Assembly (NCBI GenBank): GCA_963680875.1
Contig: OY804589.1
Coordinates: 24,912,353 to 24,976,352, forward strand
Direction: 5' to 3'
DNA from: Bathymodiolus brooksi
Taxonomy: Eukaryota; Mollusca; Bivalvia; Mytilida; Modiolidae
DNA: 64,000 nucleotides
A program made the position numbers and the translations under genes. Shown one piece after another: positions 33,205-44,329 of the stretch. Each line of letters starts with the position of its first letter. Position 1 is the stretch's first letter. The notes beneath the pieces are model-generated. The model made no database searches, was not told the DNA's origin, and saw only the letters and a program-made list of their open reading frames with translations.

Positions 33205-33575
33205 ACTTAGAGTGAGTGAGTGGTTGTTGTTTAACGCCAACTCATAAATTTTTCATCTATATCATGGTGAGAACAAGTTAATTTTCAATGAGATGATGAG
33301 GTCCGCTTTGTACTAAACCAACACGTCCAGCTGGACTTAATAGTGCTAGCACACTGAAACAACAGTCCGCAGATAGACATGTCGCCCCACTCGGACACAT
33401 TATCCTGATTCCGAGCCAACCAGTCTTTGCTCTTTCTCCTTAAGTGCTGCGTGTTTAGCGGAGAAGCAACAAATACCAATTTTATAGTCTTTGGTTTGAC
33501 CCGATCGGGCCTCGAATCCACGATCTACCGCACTCGAGGCGAGCACGCTAACCATTACACCGCCGATGCGGTTTC
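33205..33575 (-). repeat. SINE, third head type, full length
   Basis: Minus-strand head 'GCGGTGTAATGGTTAGCGTG' (A-box region) and 'GATCGTGGATTCGAGGCC' (B box), body with 'GGCGACATGTCTATCTGCGG', tail at 33210 'GAGTGAGTGAGTGG' on the plus strand. It creates a 78-aa spurious frame. Confidence 0.92.
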
Positions 33576-33775
33576 CGATGACTTAGAAAGAAGTACATTT
33601 TTTTTTGTATTGAGAAAAATAGAACATATCACCACTCGTGTTAGATAATTCCTGTATCCATCCTTAACCGTGAATAAGATAGAGGAATTGACTTATAATA
33701 AATATTCTAAATTAAAATTCGCTTGTTGGTTTTAAAATAGTATCTATTTAAAGCTCATATGACTGTATGATATAC

Positions 33776-33895
33776 GGTGCTGAACACCACTTTCAAAAAT
33801 ATTTCAGTTATATCGTGGAGGTCAGTTTTATTAGTGGAGGAAACCAGAGTACCTGGAGAAAACCACCGATCTGTCGCAAGTCACTGACAAACCAT
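33776..33895 (-). repeat. SINE 3' domain fragment
   Basis: 'ATATCGTGGAGGTCAGTTTT' and 'GGAGAAAACCACCGATCTGT'; the head is missing. Confidence 0.88.
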
Positions 33896-33994
33896 ATGAC
33901 TGTAAGTACTCCCGAGAACGTCGTGTAAAATCAAAATAGAAAACAATATAAGTATGACAACACGTGACACTGTTGCTATTAATACATTTCTTTT

Positions 33995-34175
33995 ACGGTC
34001 AAACCTGTCTTATGTGACCTTCCAAGGGAACATTGAAATAGGGTCACATAAGACAGGTGGCTTCTAAAAACAGGTTTAAATAATATGAAATGTACTGTGA
34101 AGGAAAATTAAAATTAAAGTCACATTATACAAATTATTGATTAATAGAGGTGGTCACTAAAGCAGGTATGACTGT
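33995..34175. mobile_element. MITE with CAAACCTGT ends, copy 1
   Basis: Starts ACGGTCAAACCTGTCTTATG and ends GCAGGTATGACTGT. Internal repeated 'GTCACATAAGACAGGTGGC' elements invert the terminus. Confidence 0.8.
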
Positions 34176-34179
34176 ATCT

Positions 34180-35095
34180 GTAAACATTATTATTTCCAAT
34201 AATTGCAATTTTTTTTATGAATTCAAAATTCAAAATATCAGCTTAACATTATAGATCGTTTAACATTAAAAATAAAAAGGGGGGTATATTTGTATTGAAA
34301 ACAAATGTTCTCTCCAAATTTTATACGAAAATGTCACTAGATATGAAAGATGAGGAAATTAAGCATTCTAAGCTTGTGGTATTCAACTATATAGTTTTTG
34401 GTAAAAAATAAAGAAAATGACCGATTTTTCATGTAAATAAATGATAATATTATTTTTGCTTCTTGTGAAAAAATCATTTCCAGCTAGGATAAAGAACACT
34501 GTCCTCCCCTTCAAACTTAATGGTATGTTCCTTACACGTGATTCCAAATTGAAAAGTGTTTTATGAAGTTCACACCTTTCGTTAGATAAAAAATAAAATT
34601 GATACTGATGTTGTCATGTCGACCTAGTTGCCTGCTTGCACCGTGTAATATACAATGGTCTGTGTCAAAGCTTATTTCTAACTTCATCAATATTTCAGAA
34701 CGTAATTGTTTTCCACGTCACCACGAATCACCCTTTATTACGAAGAGAGCGATCGTCTCATGGTGAACATAACATAAGATATACTGATAATAAAGTCTCC
34801 CTTATTAAATATACACATGTAAGTAGTACAACTGGCAATAAATTCTCCCTTATAATATAAAAGTAGTTCTATCTTTGTCAGATATATATGCTTTTTAAAG
34901 GACTCTTTTGGCCTGCGCAACATTATATATTGTGTCCAAAGCGGAAATTAATCTATATAATGTTGCCACCCACACCGAGAGCATCACGTTTTATTATAAA
35001 ACATAAGACAATTTTCGATCGGGATACTTAATTTTATTTTAAACACAAATAATTTTATTTAACTAAATTTTGCTGTTAACAATTTACTAGGTATA
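34180..35095. other. AT-rich stretch
   Basis: Possible right end of a TTA-type MITE at about 34502-34536 ('CCCCTTCAAACTTAATGG', 'GTTCCTTAC'), without a matching left end. Confidence 0.35.
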
Positions 35096-35117
35096 CAGCT
35101 TTCACCAAATATTCCTT

Positions 35118-35200
35118 GTTGTTTTTTTGTTTTTTTTGTTTTGTTTTTTTGTTTGTTTGTTTGTTTGTTTGTTTGTTTGTTTGTTTGTTTTTTTTTGTGA
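35118..35200 (+). repeat. (TTTG)n / T-rich microsatellite
   Basis: About eleven GTTT units flanked by T-runs. Confidence 0.95.
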
Positions 35201-35417
35201 ATCTGCTTTTAGTTGGTGTTTATTTTTTAATTTCAGATCATTTTATTCAAAAGCCCTGCTATATTCCTTGTTGTTAATTACTAAATAGCGAGAGATTTAC
35301 TATTCAGCAAAGCTTATTTCAAAGTTAATAGTGTTAGTACCCCTTTTCAGATTATATACAGTATATATTGTAATTATGACACTTAATTTATACTTATGTT
35401 ATATCATATACAATATG

Positions 35418-35595
35418 CAGTCAAACCTGTATTAAGAGGTCACCTTTGGGACAAACAAAAAGTGACCTTTTAAGACAGGTGACCTCTTAAAAGAGGTTCA
35501 ATTCATATGAAATTTTCTATAACAGGACAAAAAAAGGTGACCTTTTAATACAGGTGACTGCTTAATAGAGGTGACCACATGGGCAGGTTTGACTG
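35418..35595. mobile_element. MITE with CAAACCTGT ends, copy 2
   Basis: CAGTCAAACCTGTATTAAGA at left and the complement of CAGTCAAACCTGCCCATGTG at right, with internal 'GGTGACCTCTTAA' inverted motifs. Diverged relative of 33995-34175. Confidence 0.85.
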
Positions 35596-35876
35596 TATAA
35601 ATGCTTTGATAAAATCATCACAATGATCAACAATTTTCAAATGTTGTTTTAATTTTCGGGATACTAAATTTACGCTTAGGTTAAATCATATGCATTACAT
35701 GTACATACATGTATACATGTTTTGATAAAATCATCACTACCGCCAACAATTTGCAAATATTGTTATAATTATCGGGATTCTTTAATCATATTCGTTTTTT
35801 ATGTGTTGGTCAAATCCTCACTACAGTAAACACATTTCAAATATTTGTATCTACAATGTGTATTAATATGAAAAGT

Positions 35877-36290
35877 TTGGTTCATTTTTTTAATACGTCT
35901 TCACTTCTCCCAGATCTCTATCTGTTATAGTGTGATGTCTCAATCACATAAACAAACAAACAAACAAACAAACAAACAAAAACAAAACACACACACACGT
36001 CAATAAAATGAATAAAAGAATAAACAACCAAAGATAAAAAAAAATGGTTCATTTTTTTAATACGCCTGCACTTCTCCCAGATATGTGTGATGTCTTAATC
36101 ACATAAACAAACAAACAAACAAACAAAAACAAAACACACACACGTCAATAAAATGAATAAAAGAATAAACAACCAAAGATAAAAAAAATTGGCTCATTTT
36201 TTTTTAAATAAGCCTTCACTTCTCCCAGACGTCTGTTAGTGTGACGTCTCAATCACATAAACAAACAAAAAAAACCAACATCAATTAACT
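35877..36290 (+). repeat. ~150-bp tandem triplication with (CAAA)n
   Basis: Three units begin near 35877, 36044 and 36189. Each has 'CACTTCTCCCAGA', 'TGATGTCTCAATCACATAAA' (or a variant) and a CAAA tract of 8, 5 and 2-3 units. Confidence 0.92.
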
Positions 36291-36294
36291 GAAA

Positions 36295-37230
36295 TACAGA
36301 ATACACAACCAAAAATAAATCGATAAATAAATATATAAATAACATGGAGAGAGATAAAAAATATATATGACTTACATATTCTGTGTTTTTAGTATCCAAA
36401 GAATTCATTCATGAATATATACACAATAATTATTATCCATACAATATTTCCAGAAATACCATAATTTTGACCATTCTTGTTTATACCCACACACCACGCC
36501 TTGTTATAGTTATATTATATATCAATAATATCAAAACTATTAGTCTTAAGGTAGTGTAAGATTCGATCGTCCTAAAATGGACAGGTACCTAGGGTACCAT
36601 AAATGTACGGCATATTGTTACTTATAACAATAAAATAATTACAGACCATAGAAGATGCAGAATTACTGTTTGTGGAGGGAGGGTTAATTTCATTAGGTTC
36701 CCATCGTATATCTACCGCTGTTTATATCTTGTTAAACAATTAAAGACACTGATATATTTTTACTTGAAAGTAAACGGCTACTAGGAGCTAGGGGTAATCA
36801 ATATTGACCATAATGAAGAAGAAAAAAAATAAATGGGTCAAGCTTTTGAATTTTTTATTTTTTTTGGTCTATTTTTGTCTATGTATACTTAGGGCTATCA
36901 TAACTGATCGATATATCATTAGGCATTTATACTCATCAGAAAAGGAAAAAACATTATGACAAAGAAAAATTGCACTTCCTTATTAGGTTCATATTGTTAC
37001 AACTTTTTGAAACAAAAATAACGTGTTAACATTATTTCTTCTAATGGGCCGACCTATTATCACTCTTCTTTGAAACAAAAATAATGTTTTAGTATGGTTT
37101 CTTACAAAAAACAAATATAATGTTTATAAACCACAATGTTCTATAACATAAGAGCCATCCTATACAGCATTATAAGGAGCCGGTTAATAATACCAAACAT
37201 AAGTCATTCTTCTTATTACGTTTTTCCTTC
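36295..37230. other. AT-rich stretch
   Basis: Nothing recognised beyond short simple repeats. Confidence 0.4.
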
Positions 37231-37239
37231 TTTTATTTA

Positions 37240-37424
37240 GGGACGGATCCAGGGGGGGGGGGGGGGGGGGGGGCGCACCCCCTAAAATTGGAAAAAATAA
37301 AAATTTTTGGCGTAAAATCGTGATTTTTCACACGAAATACCCCAAAATTTTCGCGCCTCCCTCCGCTCGGAGCAATTTTTGTAAGTGCGCCCCCCCCCTA
37401 ACTTGAAATCCTGGATCCACCCCT
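37240..37424. mobile_element. MITE with GGATCCAGG ends and G/C runs
   Basis: GGGACGGATCCAGG at left and the complement of GGGGTGGATCCAGG at right. The outer flanks TTA and TGA suggest a decayed TTA duplication. An internal 19-G run and 'CTCCCTCCGCTCGGAGC' hairpin are present. I recognise it as a common type of invertebrate MITE, from memory. Confidence 0.75.
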
Positions 37425-37599
37425 GATATATACAGGTATGTATATATTACATTATATTGTATTGTTATAATGTTACATATTCATAATTAGTTATATTGAG
37501 ATGCTCATATTTATTGTAAATATTTTATCAGGGTGGAGACGTCATGGTTTGGCAAACTTGTGTCTGGTCATATATGCTTAAATTAGCAAAACAAGATAT

Positions 37600-37975
37600 A
37601 GACAATATGAGCGCAGTGTCTTAAAATATAAACATATGTGTACGAGGCTTAAAAACTGGGACAAAGGAGCCTGTCCCTAATTTTGCGACGAATACACACA
37701 AGCTTCATATTTAAGACACTCAATTAATATTGTGTTTGTCGTGAAGAAAAATCATATTAATCCACAGACGTTTATTATTTTAATTAAAAAATAAAGCTAT
37801 GCAATTATTCCGTTGGATATTTTTCTGTCAACAGGAAGAGAACGGTATTTACAACTAGTTTTTCAAAACTCAACATATGACAGTGGTACCAGAAAAGCTA
37901 TGACAGTATATATAGTATATATAACAACAAAAATATCCAATCAATGCAATGTGTTTGCCCAAAGATAAATGTTTA
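37600..37975 (+). repeat. ~400-bp dispersed repeat, copy 1
   Basis: Shares 'TTAAGACACT', 'AATATTG', 'AATCATATTAATCCA', 'CTGTCAACAGGAAG' and 'CCAATCAATGCAATG' in the same order and orientation as 48620-49000. No coding sequence is recognised. Confidence 0.8.
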
Positions 37976-38164
37976 AATTAAACTTGATGAACTCGAGTTA
38001 TGGAACCCAAACCCAATATCTGTGATAACTAGCCTTCCGAATAATTATAAACTAACTGAACACATGACTTTAATTGTCAATTAACTTACATTATGTAATC
38101 TCACAGAGTTAACGACTATATAAGGTTAAACAGTATTTATAGTAGCTACGAATGTTTAATGTTA

Positions 38165-38345
38165 AGGTGTTTAACGTCACTTCCAACACTATTATAGTTT
38201 TAGCGTGGCGGTCAGTTTTATTGGCGGATGAAACCGGAATACCCGGAAAAAACCACCGACCTGTCACAGTTCACTGACACACTTTATCCTATAATATTGT
38301 ATCGAGTACACCTCGCCTGAGTGGGATTCGAAGTCACAACTTATA
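38165..38345 (-). repeat. SINE, common type, head truncated
   Basis: 'GTGTTTAACGTCACTTCCAA' through 'GAGTGGGATTCGAAGTCACA'; the head beyond the B box is missing. Confidence 0.88.
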
Positions 38346-38945
38346 TCCGATACTCCATATCCGATCTTAGTAAAAGATAGTTTTATTGATTTTACTCATT
38401 TTTCTCATTTTAAGGTAAGAATGCATTGAATATGTTACTCGCATACAAAAAAAAAATGCCATGCATATGCGACGAAATCTTCTCTATAAGTATATAGACA
38501 TCGTGAATTATTAATTGATCAGTCCCATCCGGTGGGAACGACGAGGAAAAGAAATAAAAATTAGTCTATCCTCTACGGGGAATACAACCCCTTCGAAATG
38601 AGCATCCGCTAGTTGTGTCTGACGAATTAAATACATAACACACCCTTAGGACGGACGCACGGACGAACGTAATGAATGGCTCGTGTGTAGAGAATGCCAC
38701 GCTCCTTGTCCGGAAGACACAATTTGCAACAGTTGCTACTGAGCTACGGTTCGCAAGGAGTCGTCGTTAATGACTCATTCCAAAGCAAAATTTCCAGATG
38801 CTAAAAAAAAACCCCCAAAAAACCTCCTATTTCCCATTTGCTAATGAAAACAACTGTTCCTATGACGATCCAATGCAGTGTACTTTTGTTTACCTGAATG
38901 AAGTATTGTATGTAAAATTGCTATTGTCATGAATATACCTTTTAA
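38346..38945. other. Unclassified, moderately GC-rich
   Basis: Around 38640-38780 'GGACGGACGCACGGACGAAC' and a tRNA-A-box-like 'GTAGCTCAGTAGC' (minus strand) are present, without a convincing B box. Left unassigned. Confidence 0.3.
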
Positions 38946-38949
38946 AAAC

Positions 38950-39190
38950 AACCTCGGCGGTGTAATGGTTAACGTGCCCTCCGCGGGCGCGGTAGATCAT
39001 GGGTTCGATCCCCTGTCGAGTCAAACCAAAGACTATACAATTGTATTTGTTGTTCTCCGCTAGGCAAGCAACATTCTGGATCGGAACTAAGAGCAAAGAC
39101 TGCTTGGTTCGGAATCATAATAATTTGTCCGAGTGGAGCGAGACGTTTACCACGAAATGTTGTTTCCGTGAGCTAGCACAATATAAATAT
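38950..39190 (+). repeat. SINE, third head type, 3'-truncated
   Basis: 'GCGGTGTAATGGTTAACGTG', 'GATCATGGGTTCGATCCCC' (near-consensus B box) and body as in 33205-33575. Confidence 0.88.
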
Positions 39191-39707
39191 TACTGCACTT
39201 GGTTGTCTAATACAAGCAGACAAATCATTACATCGCTTATATAGCTGAAGAATAGTTCACGCACACACTATAAGTTAAATGTTGCTCACTTTACGCTAAG
39301 CTACAATCAAGCAATCAATTAATAAATAAATCAATCTGAATCAATCAATCAATCAAACAAATATTCTTCTGTTTCAGAGCGACGACATGTCCACGCTGTG
39401 GCAAACACATACTTCTTTCTCTTTGGTTGTATAGTATTCCATCAAACATCTTGATGATACAGATACACAATGTTCAAGTGTTTTAAATTGTATCGAAATA
39501 TTTTCTATCGATTTAATGTTATATTGTTCGATTGATTTTATAATCATAAAAAAAATCAAGAACTTACCGAGATCTTGTCACGTGTCCAGAATAAGTACTT
39601 ACGGAAGTCTAAATATTAATGGCACTTAATTGACACCTGCACAAATCAGCGGAACCATCTACTTAATGACCATGACAGCTATTTTTGTGACTTACGAGGA
39701 TTATCAC

Positions 39708-39807
39708 GACTTCTGGTCCAAATATCGGACTTCGGATCCAAATATCAGACTTTTGATCTAAATATCGGACTTCTGATTCAAATATCGGACTTCTGATTCA
39801 ACTATCG
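39708..39807 (+). repeat. 20-bp minisatellite, 5 copies
   Basis: Motif ACTTCTGATTCAAATATCGG with point variants. Confidence 0.95.
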
Positions 39808-39809
39808 AA

Positions 39810-40880
39810 CTATAAAAACTCACCATAAGCTGTGTAAGTGTCCAGAATGATGGCCAGCATTATTATGACCAGCCGAGTGTCCAGACATTGCTGAGTGTCC
39901 GTGTCGAACGTGGTCCTTCATAGGTTTTGACACATACAATATTTCTAATACAAGTTTGTTACTGTTCTTATAAAAATAACAAAATCACGAAAATGTACCT
40001 TACGGAAAGCTGAACACTAATTAATCTTTAGGAACATACAGGATTAGTTCCTTTAAGTTCTTGTTTATCAGAAAAAATAAGTAAAGCCCAATAATTTTAT
40101 ATTACACAGATTAGAGCGTAGACTAATCACATATCGAGTAGACCGTAAAAATGGATATTTTAGATAATGTGTGTATATCAAAAGGAAACCGAATATGCTT
40201 CAAAATTCGAATGAACGTCACCAGCAGTTTTTGCTTAAAATCTAAACAATAAATAAAGATACTAAACAATTCAATGTCATATTTCATAGTTTAAAATTTA
40301 ATTAAAAATTGAAACTATAAATACATTAAACATTAATCACCTTCAGGGGCCTCCGTTCGTGGTTAAAGATTAGAAAATTACGTTGTGTTAGTTATTGATG
40401 CGAGAACTATATTTCAATGTACTGATAAGACCCAATTACACATAGATTAAATATCAATACGTAATTTTGCAGTCTTATCAGTTTCGGTAAAAGAATTATA
40501 TGGACATTTAATGATTTTTGATGAACACGATTTATTATTAATATAAATAGATAACTGTTTATGCTCATTATTTTGTCGTCTGCTAGTCTAGGCAAAGAAA
40601 AGAAGCCATTTTGTTTACAAGCTACTGGTAAAATATTGTAATTAGAATCGAGACAGAACAACACGCAGCAAAATAAATAAATAAATAAATAAATAAATAC
40701 AAAATAAGAAGTATTTTATATATATGACTTTCGATATACATATCAACAAATATCATATCATAAAAAAATTCTTTATTCGAACGGTACTGAATGATCATCT
40801 AAAAAGATGACCCGGTTCATTGTTACGGTATAAATGTCACTATTTTAACTATAATTTAAAGAAAACATCAAAGAAAAGTT
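39810..40880. other. AT-rich stretch
   Basis: An (AAAT)n tract at about 40670-40700; nothing else recognised. Confidence 0.45.
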
Positions 40881-40884
40881 TGAA

Positions 40885-41010
40885 GATAAGACAAACGGTA
40901 ATCAGAAGTCTTAAATCGAAGGACAGACAATAAAATGGCCAAAAGAACAAACAATGATCTACAAAACATCACACAGAAAACTAGAGATCGAGCAACTCGA
41001 ACCCACTAAA
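40885..41010 (-). repeat. PLE-type retroelement tail, partial
   Basis: 'CGAAGGACAGACAATAAAAT', 'GGCCAAAAGAACAAACAATG', 'AACTAGAGATCGAGCAACTC': the middle of the tail repeat. Confidence 0.75.
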
Positions 41011-41274
41011 AACTGGGAGTCATCACACTAATCCAACAGCAATTCAATGGTGATACTGTTTTTATTGTGCGGTGCTTTGCAGTTCAGAAATTTAATACGA
41101 CATTTCTCAAAATCTGTTTTATTTACATATACCCCTTACAATAGCCATGATTTACTAGTTTCACCTTGAACAGTTTCATGCAACACATGTTTATTTCTTC
41201 AAAACTGTGGAATACTAAGCACTACAATGTACAATATTTCAACCTGTAAAACTAATACTTTTCATACGCACTGT

Positions 41275-41709
41275 CATTCTCTATCCAGAGTTGTCGTTCC
41301 CGCTACGCGCTCCACTCTATCTCTGTCAACGCTCATTTTACAAGATTTTTGTAAAAATTTAGAAACAATAAATAACTGTACTTAAAATTGTTTTAATTAT
41401 TGTAAATATCAATAAAGATGAAAATAAATCACTCATTTCAAATCAATTCTCTCTTGAAAATGATTTGTGTTCATTTTGAATTTTTACCTCCGCAAAATAG
41501 TTCTCCAAGAAGTGGAGGAAAATCATTTTTAAGAGAGAATTGATTTGAAATGAGTAATTTATTTTCATCTTTATTGATATTTACAATAATTAAAACAATT
41601 TTAAGTACATTTTTTTTACTGTTTCTAAATTTTACAAAAATCTTGTAAAATGAGCGTTGACAGAGATAGAGTGGAGCGCAGCGGGAACGACAACCCTGGA
41701 TAGAGAATG
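41275..41709. mobile_element. Foldback MITE, copy 2, with 9-bp TSD
   Basis: Ends CATTCTCTATCC / GGATAGAGAATG. Exact 9-bp flanks ACGCACTGT at 41266-41274 and 41710-41718. Arms about 180-200 bp around a ~50-bp loop. Nine-base duplications fit mobilisation by a Mutator-type transposase. Confidence 0.93.
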
Positions 41710-41734
41710 ACGCACTGTATCTAAACATTCAGGG

Positions 41735-41970
41735 GTTGTGGTGTTTAATAACACTTTCAACAATATTTCAGCTATATCGTGGCTGTCAGTATTTTTGGTG
41801 GAAAAAACCATCAACCTCCCGCAAGTCACTGACAAACTTTATCATATAAAGTTGTATCTAGTACACCTCGCGATAAGTAGGATTCGAACTAATTGCAACG
41901 TTAGTGGTGATAGGCGCTGATTGTACCGATAGTTGTAAATCCAACTACCATACGATGACAACCACAACGA
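41735..41970 (-). repeat. SINE, common head type
   Basis: 'TAATAACACTTTCAACAATA' at left to 'TTGTAAATCCAACTACCATA' and 'GACAACCACAACGACC' at right. Confidence 0.88.
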
Positions 41971-42074
41971 CCCTATATTATGAAATTTGAAATATTTCAA
42001 CCATTAACACCCTATACTTTTCATAAGCATTGTATTTGAACATTCAGTATATGCAGGACCGGCCTTAAGAGGTG

Positions 42075-43685
42075 CGGGGACCAATGCTGTTCTCTGTAAA
42101 ACCTGCAGTGTGCTGTTGTGTGTACTTGAACAGCCAAGAGTAGATAACTCCAGTACATGGTCCCTGAAATGGTACACAAGGGTAGGTGTATATACATGTA
42201 ATGTCTAAGTTATTTTGCCTTGCTATACCACAACAGCATCGATTGTCAAGGCCCAATGCTGTTCTCTGTAAAACCTACAGTGTGCTGTTGTGTGTACTTG
42301 AGCAGCAAAGAGTAGATAACTCTAGTGCATGGTCCCTTAAATGCTGCACAAGGGTAAGTGTATATACATGTAATGTCTAAGACATTTTGCTTTGTTTATA
42401 CCACAACAGCATCGGTTGTCAAGGCCCAATGCTGTTCTCTGTAAAGCCTACAGTGTGTTGTTGTGTGTACTTGAGCAGCAAAGAGTAGATAACTCCAGAC
42501 CATAAGCGCGGGGACCAATTGGTCCAATTGGCTTTAGACCAACCCTAAGAGTAGGTGTCTTGTGACTAACACGTCTGATTTTGACACATTACCCTTGTAA
42601 TGTCTAAGTTATTTTGCCTTGCTATCCCACAACAGCATCGGTTGTCAAGGCCCAATGCTGTTCTCTGTAAAACCTACAGTGTGCTGTTGTGTGTACTTGA
42701 GCAGCCGAGAGTAAATAACTCCAGTACATGGTCCCTGAAATGGTACACAAGGGTAGGTGTATATACATGTAATGTCTAAGTCATTTTGCCTTGTATACCA
42801 CAACAACATCGGTTGTCAAGGCCCAATGCTGTTCTCTGTAAAACCTACAGTGTGCTGGTGTGTGTACTTGAGCAGCCGAGAGTAAATAACTCCAGTACAT
42901 GGTCCCTGAAATGGTACACAAGGGTATGTGTATATACATGTAATGTCTAAGTCATTTTGCCTTGTATACCACAACAACATCGGTTGTCAAGGCCCAATGC
43001 TGTTCTCTGTAAAACCTACAGTGTGCTGGTGTGTGTACTTGAGCAGCCGAGAGTAAATAACTCCAGTACATGGTCCCTGAAATGGTACACAAGGGTATGT
43101 GTATATACATGTAATGTCTAAGTCATTTTGCCTTGTATACCACAACAACATCGGTTGTCAAGGCCCAATGCTGTTCTCTGTAAAACCTACAGTGTGCTGG
43201 TGTGTGTACTTGAGCAGCCAAGAGTAGATAACTCTAGTGCATGGTTCCTGAAATGGTACACAAGGGTAGGTGTATATACATGTAATGTCTAAGTCATTTT
43301 GCCTTGTTATACCACAACAGCATCGGTTGTCAAGGCCCAATGCTGTTCTCTGTAAAACCTACAGTGTGCTGTTTTGTGTTTTTGAGCGGCAAAGAGTAGA
43401 TAACTCTAGTGCATGGTCCCTTAAATGCTGCACAAGGGTAAGTGTATATACATGTAATGTCTAAGACATTTTGCTTTGTTTATACCACAACAGCATCGGT
43501 TGTCAAGGCCCAATGCTGTTCTCTGTAAAGCCTACAGTGTGCTGTTGTGTGTACTTGAGCATCAAAGAGTAGATAACTCCAGACCATAAGTGCGGGGACC
43601 AATTGGTCTAATTGGCTTTAGACCGACCGTAAGAGTAGGTGACTTGTGATTAACACGTCTGATTTTGTCAAATTACCATTTTGGT
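42075..43685. repeat. ~172-bp tandem array, 9 units in two blocks
   Basis: 'CCAATGCTGTTCTCTG' occurs at 42081, 42253, 42426, 42652, 42823, 42994, 43165, 43337 and 43510, giving steps of 171-173 bp except one of 226. After units 3 and 9 the repeat breaks off at 'AACTCCAGACCATAAG' into a shared ~100-bp end segment ('GCGGGGACCAATTGG'). The two blocks (3 and 6 units) therefore have the same terminus. Each full unit holds ~117 bp without stops flanked by AG and GTAAGT-like sequence. Confidence 0.95.
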
Positions 43686-43689
43686 AGTT

Positions 43690-43990
43690 GTCGTGTTTGT
43701 TTACTGCAAATGTTGGTTTTTGAGATTTCCTGTATGTGTAACCATCTAATTATACCCATTACCTGTATATAGGAAGTGTCCCTCTTGTTGGTATTTCCAA
43801 TTGACGATGTGATGGCCAACAATTTGCAATTTTAAAGATTTAAAATATATCACTTAATTTCTTTGGGACAAGAATACCTTAAATATATATGTTTTTTGTA
43901 GATACAAAATATATTTATATAAAATATTAACATGCAATCATATTCCTCAATGTTCATGGAAAGACTACTGTACAATGATTATCAATGATT
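43690..43990. other. AT-rich stretch
   Basis: Nothing recognised. Confidence 0.4.
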
Positions 43991-44004
43991 ATCGTACATA
44001 GGAT

Positions 44005-44180
44005 TACCTTGTGAGCTATTTATACCTGTCTTCAAGCAATCACTGTAATGCTCTTTGCAGACAAGAACGTTGCTGATGTTAGTGGTCTTTTTTTATTTTT
44101 TTTTTTATTTTTTTTTAATATATTTTAAACAGATGTTAGTGGTCTTGTCTGCAGGGACAGCAACATAGTTGTCGTGATTA
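44005..44180 (-). pseudogene. PLE-type RT fragment with small retroposed insert
   Basis: Minus strand encodes HDNYVAVPADKTTNI, then, past an insertion, NVLVCKEHYSDCLKTG, matching KYVIVPADKASNNIVFVCK of the PLE at 17512-16955. It is only about 40 residues long, with no other RT motifs nearby, so it is a relic. Confidence 0.75.
44090..44131 (-). mobile_element. 42-bp poly(A)-tailed insertion with 15-bp TSD
   Basis: Flanked by GATGTTAGTGGTCTT at 44075-44089 and 44132-44146. The minus strand reads TGTTTAAAATATATT followed by an A-rich tract. A long duplication plus poly(A) is the signature of target-primed retroposition. Confidence 0.75.
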
Positions 44181-44327
44181 CAGTTTTACATTTTTTTCCC
44201 TAATCACATACTTCGCTAATGCAATGATTAAATTATGTTGCTGAACTGTTTTTAATCAATGTATTAACTAACAATATTTAATCTTGCATTAGCTAATTAT
44301 GTGATTAGGAATTAAAAATGTAATCAG
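44175..44327. repeat. Inverted repeat, ~55-bp arms
   Basis: 'CTAATCACATA' and 'CTAATGCAATGATTAAAT' pair with 'ATTTAATCTTGCATTAG' and 'TATGTGATTAG', and outer 'TGATTACA' with 'TGTAATCA'. Starts where the RT relic ends. Confidence 0.85.
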
Positions 44328-44329
44328 GG

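Noticed and set aside
33427..33648. 73-aa plus and 78-aa minus frames
   Set aside because: They translate a SINE in both directions.
34502..34536. Third copy of the TTA MITE
   Set aside because: Only a weak right end ('CCCCTTCAAACTTAATGG'); no left terminus or duplication found.
38505..38790. Possible tRNA-like promoter (GTAGCTCAGTAGC on the minus strand)
   Set aside because: No matching B box at suitable spacing and no second copy in the window.
38890..39244. 68-aa and 81-aa frames; GGGTTCGATCCCC considered as a tRNA gene
   Set aside because: The B box is near-consensus but the body continues as the third-type SINE and no full cloverleaf is evident.
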